Notes under the pieces: generated by a model | What the model was told of the DNA's origin: nothing | What the model saw: only the letters and a program-made list of their open reading frames with translations | Databases searched by the model: none | In this document: one piece after another, positions 16,218-23,854 of the stretch | Layout: each line of letters begins with the position of its first letter | Position numbering within the stretch: the first letter of the stretch is position 1 | NCBI GenBank assembly: GCA_963763955.1 | Contig: CAVXQP010000010.1 | Coordinates: 186,001-250,000, forward strand | Length of the DNA stretch: 64,000 bases | Direction: 5' to 3' | From: DASUPK01 sp963763955 | GTDB lineage: Bacteria > Actinomycetota > Thermoleophilia > Solirubrobacterales > 70-9 | Made by a program: the position numbers and the translations under genes

Positions 16218-16676
16218 ATGTTCTCCGAGCGAAACCTGCGCATCGCCGCCGGCATCCTGGCCTTGGCCGGGATCGGCGTGGCGACATACATCACGATCGC
16301 GGAGTTCGGGGGAGGCACGCCGAAATGCCTCGCCGGCGGCCATGGGTGCGAGACGGTGGCTCACAGCCATTACTCGCACCTGGCCGGGATCAACGTCGCC
16401 GCCATCGGCATCGCCGGCTACGTCGTGTTGTTGATCGCGGCCCTCGTTCCGGGCGACGCCGGTCGTTTCGGCGGCTTTTTGACCGCGCTCGTCGGCTTCG
16501 GGTTCAGCGCCTATCTGACCTACCTCGAGCTGTTCGTGATCGACGCGATCTGCCAGTGGTGCGTGGCGAGCGCCATCTTGATGGCTCTGTCGCTGGCGGT
16601 CGCGGCGACCCGCGCTTTCGCCTATACGGGACGGGACCTGAGCAGCCCACAGCTAGAGTCCTCGCATGGCAGGTAA
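16218..16676 (+). CDS. Vitamin K epoxide reductase family protein (disulfide-bond oxidase)
   Basis: Four-helix membrane enzyme of 152 residues that reoxidises a periplasmic thioredoxin-like partner and passes electrons to quinone. The loop cysteines C37 and C44 and the active-site pair C112-x2-C115 (CQWC) are all present. It overlaps the DsbA-like gene by 11 bp, which is the typical VKOR/DsbA pairing of actinobacteria that lack DsbB. A -10 box ends 7 nt before ATG 16218, although GGAG lies close enough to act as a weak ribosome site on a longer transcript. Confidence 0.92.
   Translation: MFSERNLRIAAGILALAGIGVATYITIAEFGGGTPKCLAGGHGCETVAHSHYSHLAGINVAAIGIAGYVVLLIAALVPGDAGRFGGFLTALVGFGFSAYLTYLELFVIDAICQWCVASAILMALSLAVAATRAFAYTGRDLSSPQLESSHGR
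16654..16659 (+). promoter_or_regulatory. -10 box TAGAGT, leaderless start at 16666
   Basis: TAGAGT inside the 3' end of the VKOR gene ends 6 nt before ATG 16666. The DsbA-like gene could therefore have its own leaderless transcript besides read-through from VKOR. Confidence 0.4.
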
Positions 16677-17442
16677 GGGCGACGAGAGGGAGCGGCTGCG
16701 CGCTCAGCGCCAGGCGGCGGAGTCGCAGGACGCCTCCCAGCTCGCTCGCAAGCGGCGCATCCAGTACCTGGCTCTGGCAGCGTTCGCGGCCGTCGCCGTG
16801 ATCGTGGCCCTGATCGTGATCAGCCAATCCGGCGGCAGCAGCAGCTCAAGCCCGCCCGCGGACGTCACCGGCGCAGCGCAGGTCGACACGGAGCTCAATG
16901 GCATCCCGCAGACCGGTCAGGTGCTCGGTGACTCCGCTGCCCCCGTCACCGTGATCGAGTACGGGGATCCGCAGTGTTCCTCCTGCAAGTTCTTCTCGGA
17001 GAACGTCGCGCCCCAGCTGATCTCGGCCGAGGTTCGCCCCGGCAAGGTCAAGTACGAGTTCCGACCCTTCCTGATCATCGGCCCCGACTCGAAGCCGGCG
17101 ATGAAGGCGGCCCTGGCCGCGGGGGAGCAGAACCGGCTCTGGCAGTTCCTCCAGCTCTTCTACATCAACCAGGGCGGGGAGAACTCCGGCTATGTCACCG
17201 ATTCATTCCTGACGGGGATCGCAAGGGGAGCAGGCGTACCAAACATCAATAAGTGGAATACGGATCGCAACGACGCCAAATGGGACGCGATCATCCAACA
17301 AGGCAGCAGTCAGGCGGACTCATTCGGGTTCACCGGCACACCGTCGATCCTGGTTCAGGGGCCCAACGGCCAGAAGGCGATCGGTGGTGGCACGATCCCG
17401 ACGTTCGCGCAGATCCAGTCGGCGATCCAGCAGGTCAGCTAG
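16666..17442 (+). CDS. DsbA-like thioredoxin-fold disulfide oxidoreductase, membrane anchored
   Basis: Protein of 258 residues: a charged cytoplasmic N-terminus, one membrane helix (about 33-53), a Ser-rich linker, then a thioredoxin_4/DsbA domain outside the membrane. The active site C104-x2-C107 (CSSC) and the cis-Pro loop GTPSI near residue 222 are visible. It introduces disulfides into exported proteins and is recycled by the adjacent VKOR. The 11-bp overlap with VKOR supports coupled expression. Confidence 0.92.
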   Translation: MAGKGDERERLRAQRQAAESQDASQLARKRRIQYLALAAFAAVAVIVALIVISQSGGSSSSSPPADVTGAAQVDTELNGIPQTGQVLGDSAAPVTVIEYGDPQCSSCKFFSENVAPQLISAEVRPGKVKYEFRPFLIIGPDSKPAMKAALAAGEQNRLWQFLQLFYINQGGENSGYVTDSFLTGIARGAGVPNINKWNTDRNDAKWDAIIQQGSSQADSFGFTGTPSILVQGPNGQKAIGGGTIPTFAQIQSAIQQVS

Positions 17443-17448
17443 GGCCGT

Positions 17449-17454
17449 TACCTT
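17449..17454 (+). promoter_or_regulatory. -10 box TACCTT, leaderless start at 17461
   Basis: TACCTT ends 6 nt before ATG 17461, in the 18-bp gap after the DsbA-like gene. No Shine-Dalgarno sequence is present in the gap. Confidence 0.45.
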
Positions 17455-17460
17455 GACGGC

Positions 17461-18192
17461 ATGGCCTCCAGCCAAGGAGACAGCCGCCGCCAGCTGGTGA
17501 TCACCGCAGACGACTACGGCTACTGGCCGTCGTACAACCAGGGGATCCTGGAGGCCATCGAGATGGGGGCGCTCGACTGTGTCAGCGCGATGGTGGACCG
17601 GGAGTACTGCGACCCGGCTCCGCTGCTCGAGAGCGGCGTCGAGATCGGCCTCCACATCGAGTTCGAGGGCCGCTGGGGGCCGCGGAGCGGCGCGCCCGCG
17701 CGCACTTCGCTGAGGGTCCAGCTCGACCGCTTCGTTGATCTCTTCGGCCGCTGGCCATCATTCCTCAACGGCCACAAGAACTGCCACGCCCGCCCAGAGC
17801 TCGCGACACCGGTCTTCCAGACGGCGCAGCAGATCAAGGCCCCGGTCCGCTCGGTCAACCCGGACCATCGCCAGTGGCTCCGGGAGCGGGGAATCGACAC
17901 CCAGGACATACTGATCGGGCGCAGCGACAGCAAGGAGCCCGCCGAGCCGGCGCAGCTGCGAGACTTGCCGTCGGGCGTCACCGAGTGGATGACCCACCCG
18001 GGCCACCCCGATCCGGACTCAGGCTCGAGCTACGACCTCGCGCGACAGGAGGACCTGGGGCTGCTCCAGAAGCTGATGCTCCTCGCCCGCTACGACGAGG
18101 CGGTCTGGGGCGATGCAAGCCGCACCACCATGAGGGACGCGTTCGTCCAAGAGCGCATCGACGTCGAGCAGGAGTCCCCGGCGGAGCCCTAG
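17461..18192 (+). CDS. ChbG/YdjC family carbohydrate deacetylase-like protein
   Basis: Protein of 243 residues. The family's metal-binding opening VITADDYGYWPSYNQGI (Asp pair at about 17-18), then EIGLHIEFEG and NGHKNCHARPEL (metal His residues), and TEWMTHPGHPD near the end are all present. ChbG removes acetyl groups from chitooligosaccharides; the substrate here is unknown. No signal peptide is present, so it acts in the cytoplasm. It converges with the acyltransferase gene. Confidence 0.85.
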   Translation: MASSQGDSRRQLVITADDYGYWPSYNQGILEAIEMGALDCVSAMVDREYCDPAPLLESGVEIGLHIEFEGRWGPRSGAPARTSLRVQLDRFVDLFGRWPSFLNGHKNCHARPELATPVFQTAQQIKAPVRSVNPDHRQWLRERGIDTQDILIGRSDSKEPAEPAQLRDLPSGVTEWMTHPGHPDPDSGSSYDLARQEDLGLLQKLMLLARYDEAVWGDASRTTMRDAFVQERIDVEQESPAEP

Positions 18193-18203
18193 CCGGGGGA
18201 ACG

Positions 18204-19691
18204 TCAGCCGGCCGGTGATTCCTCGCGTTCGCCGTGCCCGTTCTGCTCGGCGGCGTCTGCGCCGACCCCACCGCGGGGGACGAAGCGCTTGAAGAAGCCG
18301 GGGCGGCCGCCGGCGGCCTCGATCAGCTCGCCGATCGACTCCTCCAGGTCATGTCCCAGGTCCTCGAGGTCGGGCATGCCGTCGTAGTCCCCGATCAGGC
18401 CGAAGTTGACCTGGCCGTCGTAGCTCATGATCCCGATGCAGACCCCCTGGTTCTTCGCCAGCGGGACCATCGGGAACACTCGCTCCATCCGGCGGCCCAT
18501 CAGATAGAGAGGGAACTGGGGGCCGGGAATGTTGGTGACCACGAGGTTGAAGAAGCGCTGCCGGGACTGCAGTCGGGCGGCCTGGCCGGCGACGGTCGGA
18601 GGGGCGAAGTCCGCCAGCTGGGTGATCAGGCTGGCGCCCATCGCCTGCTTCGACGCCTTCAGGTCGCCCATCGACTCGCGGACGATCTCCATCCGGCGCA
18701 CCGGGTCCTCACACCAGACCGGAAGCGAAGCCATCATCGCGGTCACCTGATTTCCGAGCTTGCCGTGTTGGTCCGAGGTCCGCACGCTGACCGGCACCAT
18801 CACGCGCAGCTCGAGACCGACGGTCGCGTGTCCGCGGGACCGCATGTAGCGGCCGAGGGCACCCGCGACGGCGGCGAGGATGACGTCGTTGACGGTGCCG
18901 CCGAGCTCGTTCTTGACGTGCTTCATGTCGGCGAGCGAGGCGCGAACCCAGGCGAAGCGGCGATGCGGGCCGACGTCGAAGTTGAAGGGGCTGCGGGGGG
19001 CGGCGACGCCCGTCCAGGCGAACGAACCGGCGGCCACCACGGCCTCGGTGGCCTTCCGCAGGGCGCGGCGGGGGCCGCGCACGACTCTGCGAACCCCCCG
19101 GAAGATCTCGCGCGGGTCGACCGCACGCTGCACGAGCGCCTCCCCGAGCAGCTGCACCTCGTTCGGCTCGGGCTTTGGAACCCAGCGCTCGGGCGGCCTC
19201 GGCGGGTCGATCGGGTCCTTCTCCATGTCGAAGAGCACCGTCGTGATGTCGACGCCGGAGACGCCGTCGACCATCGCGTGATGGGTCTTGCCGACGATCG
19301 CGAAGCGGTCTCCCTTGAGGCCCTCGATCAGCCAGAGCTCCCAGAGCGGCTTCGAGCGGTCGAGCTGCTGGGAGAAGATCCTTGCCGCCAGCACCCGCAG
19401 CTGCTGCTCGGATCCAGGCTCCGGCAGCGAGGTGTGCCGCACGTGGTAGGCGAGATTCAGGTGCGGATCGTCCACCCACACCGGGCGGCCCTGGCCGAAG
19501 GGGACGAAGCGAAGCTTCTGCCTGAACCTCGGCACCAGGTGCAGGCGCGACTCGATGTGGTCGCGAAACTCGACGTAGGGAGGAGCGGGCCCCTCGAAGA
19601 GAGTCGTCGAGGCGACATGCATGTGGGTCCCGTCCCGCTCCAGATGGAGGAACGAGGAATCCAGGCCTGAGAGGCGGTCGGTCACGGCCAC
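18204..19691 (-). CDS. Wax ester synthase/diacylglycerol acyltransferase (WS/DGAT)
   Basis: Acyltransferase of about 495 residues that makes triacylglycerol or wax esters from acyl-CoA. The N-terminus RLSGLDSSFLHLE, the catalytic HHAMVDG near residues 130-136, and the NDVILAAVAGALGRYM and PGPQFPLYLMGR regions are diagnostic. GTG 19691 gives the standard family N-terminus. A TTG at 19736, 6 nt after TAGGTT, marks a probable transcription start, giving either a 45-nt leader or a 15-residue extension. It suggests storage-lipid metabolism. Confidence 0.9.
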   Translation of the reverse strand: MAVTDRLSGLDSSFLHLERDGTHMHVASTTLFEGPAPPYVEFRDHIESRLHLVPRFRQKLRFVPFGQGRPVWVDDPHLNLAYHVRHTSLPEPGSEQQLRVLAARIFSQQLDRSKPLWELWLIEGLKGDRFAIVGKTHHAMVDGVSGVDITTVLFDMEKDPIDPPRPPERWVPKPEPNEVQLLGEALVQRAVDPREIFRGVRRVVRGPRRALRKATEAVVAAGSFAWTGVAAPRSPFNFDVGPHRRFAWVRASLADMKHVKNELGGTVNDVILAAVAGALGRYMRSRGHATVGLELRVMVPVSVRTSDQHGKLGNQVTAMMASLPVWCEDPVRRMEIVRESMGDLKASKQAMGASLITQLADFAPPTVAGQAARLQSRQRFFNLVVTNIPGPQFPLYLMGRRMERVFPMVPLAKNQGVCIGIMSYDGQVNFGLIGDYDGMPDLEDLGHDLEESIGELIEAAGGRPGFFKRFVPRGGVGADAAEQNGHGEREESPAG

Positions 19692-19827
19692 TGATGGTCG
19701 CACACCACCTGTGCGCTTCGTCACACAAATACGCAAATAGCGAACCTACCCTGCCTCGTTCGAAAGTCGCCAAACAACTCGCCTAACCACCCTGTATCAA
19801 GACGCTGCCTCCAAGGAGGCAGCTCGG

Positions 19828-19995
19828 ATCTACGGGTGGGCGGGGGAACCAATCGCCGGCACCATCGCAGCAAGCCGGCCGGGGCGAATGGGGCGGTGTT
19901 CCGCCCTTAGCGGCATGGACGCGAGGGGGCTCCGATAGGAGCCACCCGTTTCATGAAGCGGACACCGCGAGCCCGTCAGCTAACCCCGTAGGCGC
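19828..19995 (+). promoter_or_regulatory. c-di-AMP riboswitch (ydaO-yuaA type)
   Basis: Conserved blocks are in the family order: GGGGGAACC (19842-19850), GGGGCGAAT (19881-19889), and GAGCCCGTCAGCTAACCCCG (19969-19988) followed by TAGGCG. The closing stem pairs CTACGGG (19830-19836) with CCCGTAG (19985-19991). In actinobacteria this riboswitch sits before cell-wall hydrolase and RpfA-like genes and lowers expression when c-di-AMP is high. Here it precedes an RlpA-like gene by 28 bp, which fits. A variable hairpin inside it is one copy of the palindromic repeat described at 19921. Confidence 0.88.
19921..19951. repeat. Palindromic repeat, copy A (inside the riboswitch)
   Basis: Stem GGGGGCTCC, loop GATA, stem GGAGCC-A-CCC with one unpaired A, then GTTT. 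It shares this plan with copies B and E. Its location in the variable region of the c-di-AMP riboswitch means it would form one of that RNA's hairpins. Confidence 0.55.
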
Positions 19996-20018
19996 CAGAG
20001 AGAGGCAGGTGGATTCAC

Positions 20019-20687
20019 TTGCGTCGCTTCCGTTGGAAGCGGAGGCGGGCTGCGCTAGCGCTGCTGCCCGCCACTGTATTGATGGTCACAGCAGGCATCG
20101 CGAGCGCTTCGGGCGCTGTCCCGGCCCTTTCCGGGACGACTGCCGAGGCGACCGCCGCGGGCGGCCCGCCCACGGGGATCAGCCTGAGCGCCCAGAGGAA
20201 CGTGATCGCTCAGCACGCCACGGCGTTCCACGGGCGAGTCACTCCGGGCGGCGGCCGGGCGGTCGTCGTCCAGGTCGGTGAGCGCAGACTCCACGCGCAC
20301 ACCCGGGCCGACGGCTCCTACGAGGTGCGCTGGCGCGCCTCGGGCTCCGGTGTCTATGGCGCCCGAGCCAGCGTGGAGGGCTCGGCTGTGCGCTCGCACC
20401 GATTCAGGGTCAACGCATACCGGCCGGCGGAGGCCTCCTATTACGGCCCCGGCCTCTACGGAGGCGGACTGGCCTGCGGCGGGACGCTGAGCCCGGACAA
20501 GCTGGGCGTCGCCAACAAGACGCTCCCCTGCGGCTCCAGGGTCACCCTCCGCTATCACGGCAAGACGGTCACCGTCCCCGTGATCGACAGGGGCCCCTAC
20601 GCGAGCAACCGCGAGTACGACCTGACCGCCGCCACCAAGGCGAAGCTCGGGTTCCCCTCGACGGGGACCGTGCTCACGACCCGCTAG
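20019..20687 (+). CDS. Exported RlpA-like double-psi beta-barrel cell-wall protein
   Basis: Protein of 222 residues with an Arg-rich signal peptide (helix to about residue 31), a beta-sandwich-like middle domain (about 50-135), and a C-terminal DPBB domain (about 138-222). The DPBB has ASYYGPGLYGGGLACGG, NKTLPCGSRV and the catalytic-type DRGPY of RlpA/3D-domain enzymes, with two cysteines placed to form a disulfide. It probably acts on peptidoglycan. TTG 20019 was chosen because AGGTGG precedes it by 6 nt. Control by the upstream c-di-AMP riboswitch fits a wall-remodelling role. Confidence 0.85.
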   Translation: MRRFRWKRRRAALALLPATVLMVTAGIASASGAVPALSGTTAEATAAGGPPTGISLSAQRNVIAQHATAFHGRVTPGGGRAVVVQVGERRLHAHTRADGSYEVRWRASGSGVYGARASVEGSAVRSHRFRVNAYRPAEASYYGPGLYGGGLACGGTLSPDKLGVANKTLPCGSRVTLRYHGKTVTVPVIDRGPYASNREYDLTAATKAKLGFPSTGTVLTTR

Positions 20688-20703
20688 TAGATGCGAGGCG
20701 CGT

Positions 20704-20734
20704 GCGAGGGCGCGCCGACAGGCGCGACCCGTTT
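20704..20734. repeat. Palindromic repeat, copy B (3' of the RlpA-like gene)
   Basis: Stem GGGCGCGCC, loop GACA, stem GGCGCG-A-CCC, then GTTT. Starts 17 bp after the RlpA-like stop codon. The stem bases differ from copies A and E but remain paired. Confidence 0.55.
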
Positions 20735-20744
20735 CATGCGGGCG

Positions 20745-21806
20745 TCAGCCGAAGAGCAACCCGTTTGATGCAGGCCGGGCTGGTGCGGGGGCTTCGTCGC
20801 TCTCCGCCAGCCCGGCCATGCCGACCCCCACGAGCCTGACCGGCACCTGGGGATCAAAGCGGTCGAGCAGCTCCCTGGCCGTCGCGACGACCGCCTCCGG
20901 ATCGCAGGTGTGATCGGCAAGGGTCCTCGAGCGAGTGTAGGTCTTGAAGGGACGCAGCCGGATCTTCAGCGTCACCGTGCGGCCCTTGCGCTTGTTCGAC
21001 GCGAGGCTCTCGCACACGGAGCGGCCGAGGCGCTCGACGGTCTCATAGAGGACACCGCGGTCGGTGACGTCCTGGGGGAAGGTGGTTTCGCGGCTCTCCG
21101 ATTTGCGCGACCGTTCCTCGTTCAGCGTGGAGCTGCCGACCCCGTTCGCTCGCGCTCGTAGGCCACGGCCGTGGTTCGGACCGAAGGCCCGCTCGAGGGT
21201 CTGCTCATCGGTCTCGGCGAGTTCGGCGACCGTCCCCACACCGACCGTCCGCAGGCGCTCGAACGTCTTCGGACCCACACCCGGAAGCAAGGAGGCAGGC
21301 TTCTCGCCGACCGTGTGGAGCCAGTTGTCGTGGTCGAGGACGAAGAACCCGTCCGGCTTCTCGAGATCGGAGGCGATCTTGGCCATCAGCTTGTTGGGCG
21401 CCAGGCCTATGGAGCAGACCAGGTGGGTGACCTCCTTGATCCGCCGCTTGATCTCCTGGGCGCGCGCCTGGGGCACGGGAGAGCCCGAGAGATCGACGTA
21501 GGCCTCGTCGAGGCCCACCACCTCGACCTCATCGCTGAACCCGCGCAGGGTCTCCATCACCTTGATCGAGCCGCGCTTGTAGAGCTGCATGTCGACTGGG
21601 AGGACGGCGAGCTCGGGGCAGCGTCGGCGCGCGGTCACCATCGGGAGCGCGGAGTGAACGCCGTACTTGCGCGCCTCGTACGAGGCGGTGGTGACCACAC
21701 CGCGGGGACCGTCGTAGGCGACCACCACCGGCTTGCCGCGGAGCCCGGGATGTCGCAGCATCTCGATCGACACGTAGAAAGCATCCATGTCGACGTGGGC
21801 GATCAC
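20745..21806 (-). CDS. dinB: DNA polymerase IV (Y-family)
   Basis: Translesion polymerase of 353 residues. Catalytic motifs are HVDMDAFYVS at the N-terminus and GLDEAYVDLSG near 100 (carboxylates in place), followed by the thumb/HhH region LLPGVGPKTFERL and the little-finger domain with SRKSESRETTFPQDV. No beta-clamp motif is obvious at the C-terminus, which ends in repeat-derived SNGLLFG. GTG 21806 gives the standard start; -10 TAGTCT at 21825-21820 leaves a short leader of about 6 nt. A TTG at 21833 would add 9 residues. Confidence 0.93.
   Translation of the reverse strand: MIAHVDMDAFYVSIEMLRHPGLRGKPVVVAYDGPRGVVTTASYEARKYGVHSALPMVTARRRCPELAVLPVDMQLYKRGSIKVMETLRGFSDEVEVVGLDEAYVDLSGSPVPQARAQEIKRRIKEVTHLVCSIGLAPNKLMAKIASDLEKPDGFFVLDHDNWLHTVGEKPASLLPGVGPKTFERLRTVGVGTVAELAETDEQTLERAFGPNHGRGLRARANGVGSSTLNEERSRKSESRETTFPQDVTDRGVLYETVERLGRSVCESLASNKRKGRTVTLKIRLRPFKTYTRSRTLADHTCDPEAVVATARELLDRFDPQVPVRLVGVGMAGLAESDEAPAPARPASNGLLFG
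20747..20766. repeat. Palindromic repeat, copy C (overlaps the dinB stop codon)
   Basis: AGCCGAAGAGCAACCCGTTT, a shortened copy. Its minus-strand reading encodes the last residues of DinB (SNGLLFG) and abuts the stop codon. It differs from copy D at a single base over the shared core. Confidence 0.5.
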
Positions 21807-21849
21807 CTGCGACCGATGGAGACTAGGCCGCAACCCCGACGGAGACCGC

Positions 21850-21855
21850 TATGTT
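21850..21855 (+). promoter_or_regulatory. -10 box TATGTT, leaderless start at 21864
   Basis: TATGTT ends 8 nt before GTG 21864. The divergent dinB box TAGTCT lies 25 bp away on the other strand. Confidence 0.45.
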
Positions 21856-21863
21856 CAGAGGCG

Positions 21864-22151
21864 GTGGCGAACTCAGAGGCCAAGAACCTCGAGGCGATCT
21901 CGCGGGCGATCGACCAGCACAACTCGAACTGCCCGTTCCCCGCCAGCGAGGTCCGCATGAACCCCTTCGAGTGCGAGCGGCTCGGCTGGGAGGAGATCCG
22001 GGGCCTGCCGATCGTCGCCGACCCCGAGCTCGGCACCGGCGCCTTCCGCATCATCTGCTCTCGCGACCAGGAGGGCGAGGGGATCGAGGAGGCCGAGGCG
22101 CTGGGGATCCCAATCGAGGTCGCCGTGCCCAGCGAGAAGCCTCCCGCCTGA
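21864..22151 (+). CDS. Hypothetical protein, 95 residues
   Basis: I do not recognise a family. The protein is acidic and soluble, with no signal peptide or membrane helix. It contains NCPFPASEVRMNPFECERLGW and ends with an acidic GIPIEVAVPSEKPPA tail; the two cysteines (in NCPF and FECE) and ICSRDQEGE suggest a small ligand-binding or metal-associated fold. It is probably real because codon use is typical, a promoter precedes it, and it fits exactly between dinB (divergent) and the thioredoxin gene, whose stop codon directly abuts this one. Confidence 0.6.
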   Translation: MANSEAKNLEAISRAIDQHNSNCPFPASEVRMNPFECERLGWEEIRGLPIVADPELGTGAFRIICSRDQEGEGIEEAEALGIPIEVAVPSEKPPA

Positions 22152-22910
22152 TCAGTTCAGCGCGGCCGCCAGACGGCGGCGGTGCTCGCGAGCGAGCGGG
22201 TGGTCCGCGCCCAGCTCGGTGAAGATCGCGACCATCACCCGGCGCAGCTGATCCTTGCGCTGCGCGTCCTGCTCCGACGCGAGGACGCCCTGCAGCTGCT
22301 CGAGAGCCTCGCCGGGATCGCCGTCGTCCCAGGCCGCGAACGCCAGCTGAAGCTCGTCGGCGCCGGCGCCGTTGGCCGACGCTGAGAGCTGGGCCCGCGC
22401 CGCCAGCCCGTCGGCGACGAAGTCGTGTGGGAAGGGCTTCAGCACCTCCAGCGCCTCCTCGTCCTCGCCCCGGCTCAGCAGGAGGCGGCTCAGGCCGATC
22501 GCCGCCTGGGCATGGCCGGGGTCCAGCTCGAGCGCCTTGCGCAGCGACTCCTCGTCCCCGGACTCGGCGAGGCGGTCCGCTTCGGAGGGGACGATCTCGT
22601 TGAGGAAGGCCTCGATCCGGGCGGGAGGCACGGCGCCGATGAACTCGGCCACGACCTCGCCGTCCTTGAAGGCCTTGACCGCCGGGATGCTGGCGATCTC
22701 GTACTTCATCGCGACGTTGGGGTTACGGTCGGTGTCGAGCTTGGCGAGCTCGATCTCGCCGTTCCGCGCGTTCACGGCCTGCTCGAGCGCCGGCCCCAGC
22801 GTGCGGCACGGGCCGCACCACTCGGCCCAGAAGTCGACGACCACCGGCACCTGCTTGGAGCGCTCGATGACCTTCGCCTGGAAGTCCTGCTCGCTGACGT
22901 CGCTGATCAC
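22152..22910 (-). CDS. ybbN: Thioredoxin-TPR co-chaperone, YbbN/CnoX-like
   Basis: Protein of 252 residues. The thioredoxin domain (about 5-110) keeps the active site WCGPC, unlike E. coli YbbN, and the cis-Pro in ASIPAVKAF. The C-terminal half (about 115-250) is helical with TPR-like repeats (ALELDPGHAQAAIGLSRLLL, EALEQLQGVLA). Homologues transfer oxidised clients to chaperones. GTG 22910 overlaps the stop codon of the upstream hydrolase (GTGA), which indicates translational coupling. A -10 box in the hydrolase tail could also give a leaderless transcript. Confidence 0.88.
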   Translation of the reverse strand: MISDVSEQDFQAKVIERSKQVPVVVDFWAEWCGPCRTLGPALEQAVNARNGEIELAKLDTDRNPNVAMKYEIASIPAVKAFKDGEVVAEFIGAVPPARIEAFLNEIVPSEADRLAESGDEESLRKALELDPGHAQAAIGLSRLLLSRGEDEEALEVLKPFPHDFVADGLAARAQLSASANGAGADELQLAFAAWDDGDPGEALEQLQGVLASEQDAQRKDQLRRVMVAIFTELGADHPLAREHRRRLAAALN

Positions 22911-23852
22911 GTCTCTGAGCTTAGAGCGGCCGGCTCGCGGGCCTCGGCGGCGCTCAGGTGACGCCGCAGGAAGTGGAGCTGGTCGGCGATCGAGCGCTCG
23001 CGCCATTCGCCGACGTAGATGTCGTAGTGCAGGCAGGGGTACTCGCGGACCTCGACACGGCCCTTGGCGCGCCAGGCAGCCGCGCGCGCGGCGGCCGGTG
23101 GAGCAACCGAGTCCCGGTCGGCGATCAGCACGAGGATCGGAGAGCGAAGCTTGTCCATCCGGGTGATCGCCCGGTTGGTCCACTCGGCGAAGGCGGCGCG
23201 ACCCGTGACCTCATTGCGCCAGCTCGGCCCGGCGATCGCTCGCATCCCGGGCTCGGACTCCTCGCTGGTCATCGCCGCCAGCTCGCCGGGGCGACCGACG
23301 GTGGCGAGCATGAGCGGCTCCTCTCCGCGGCGCATCCGCAGCGCATCCTTGATGCCGACGAGCGTGACGCGCAGCTGCTGGCCGAGGCCGGCGTACTTGC
23401 CGATCTCTCTCAGGGTGCGCACGCCGTCGAGGTCCGGCGTCTGGGAGATCACAGCCGCGATTCGCGAGTCGTCTGCGCCCACGTAGACCACGTGGCCGCC
23501 CGACCAGGAGGTCCCCCAGAGCACGATCCGCTCGGGATCGACGCCATCGAGGCCGCGGGCGAACTCGACGGCGGCCGCGTAGTCCTCGCGATGCCGGGCG
23601 GGCCAGGCGAGCTGGCGCGGCTCCCCGGTCGACTCCCCGAAGCAGCGGTAGTCGAAGAGCAACACGTCGAGGCCGGCACCGGCGAACGCCTCAGCGAACG
23701 GGAGCAGTCCCGAGTCCTTGGTCGCGCCGAGGCCGTGGGCCATGACGACACAGGGCCGCCCGCCCTCACCCGCGAAGCGCGTCGCCCTCGCCGGTCAGGT
23801 GCCAGGCGGCGCAGCTCTCCCCATGGCTCGGGAAGAAGACGTCGGCGACCAT
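22907..23852 (-). pseudogene. Alpha/beta hydrolase, interrupted by a +1 frameshift near the N-terminus
   Basis: From ATG 23852 the protein reads MVADVFFPSHGESCAAWHLTG and then runs into a stop. The body continues in the next frame (FAGEGGRPCVVMAHGLGATKD ...) to 22907. Joining the two with one base removed near 23770-23795 restores the usual family N-terminus. The body has the nucleophile elbow GTSWSGG, the acid near LIADRDSVAPP and the His in CLHYDIYVG. The span is one base longer than a multiple of three. ATG 23743 alone would lack the first core strand. It starts 2 bp after the monooxygenase stop and overlaps ybbN by 4 bp. Confidence 0.65.
22918..22923 (-). promoter_or_regulatory. -10 box TAAGCT, possible leaderless start of ybbN
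   Basis: TAAGCT on the minus strand ends 7 nt before GTG 22910, inside the hydrolase coding tail. It may be an internal promoter or coincidence, as the GTGA overlap already couples the genes. Confidence 0.3.
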
Positions 23853-23854
23853 CG

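Noticed and set aside
20704..20766. Second riboswitch after the RlpA-like gene
   Set aside because: Only the hairpin resembling the riboswitch arm is present. None of the conserved c-di-AMP-binding blocks occur here.
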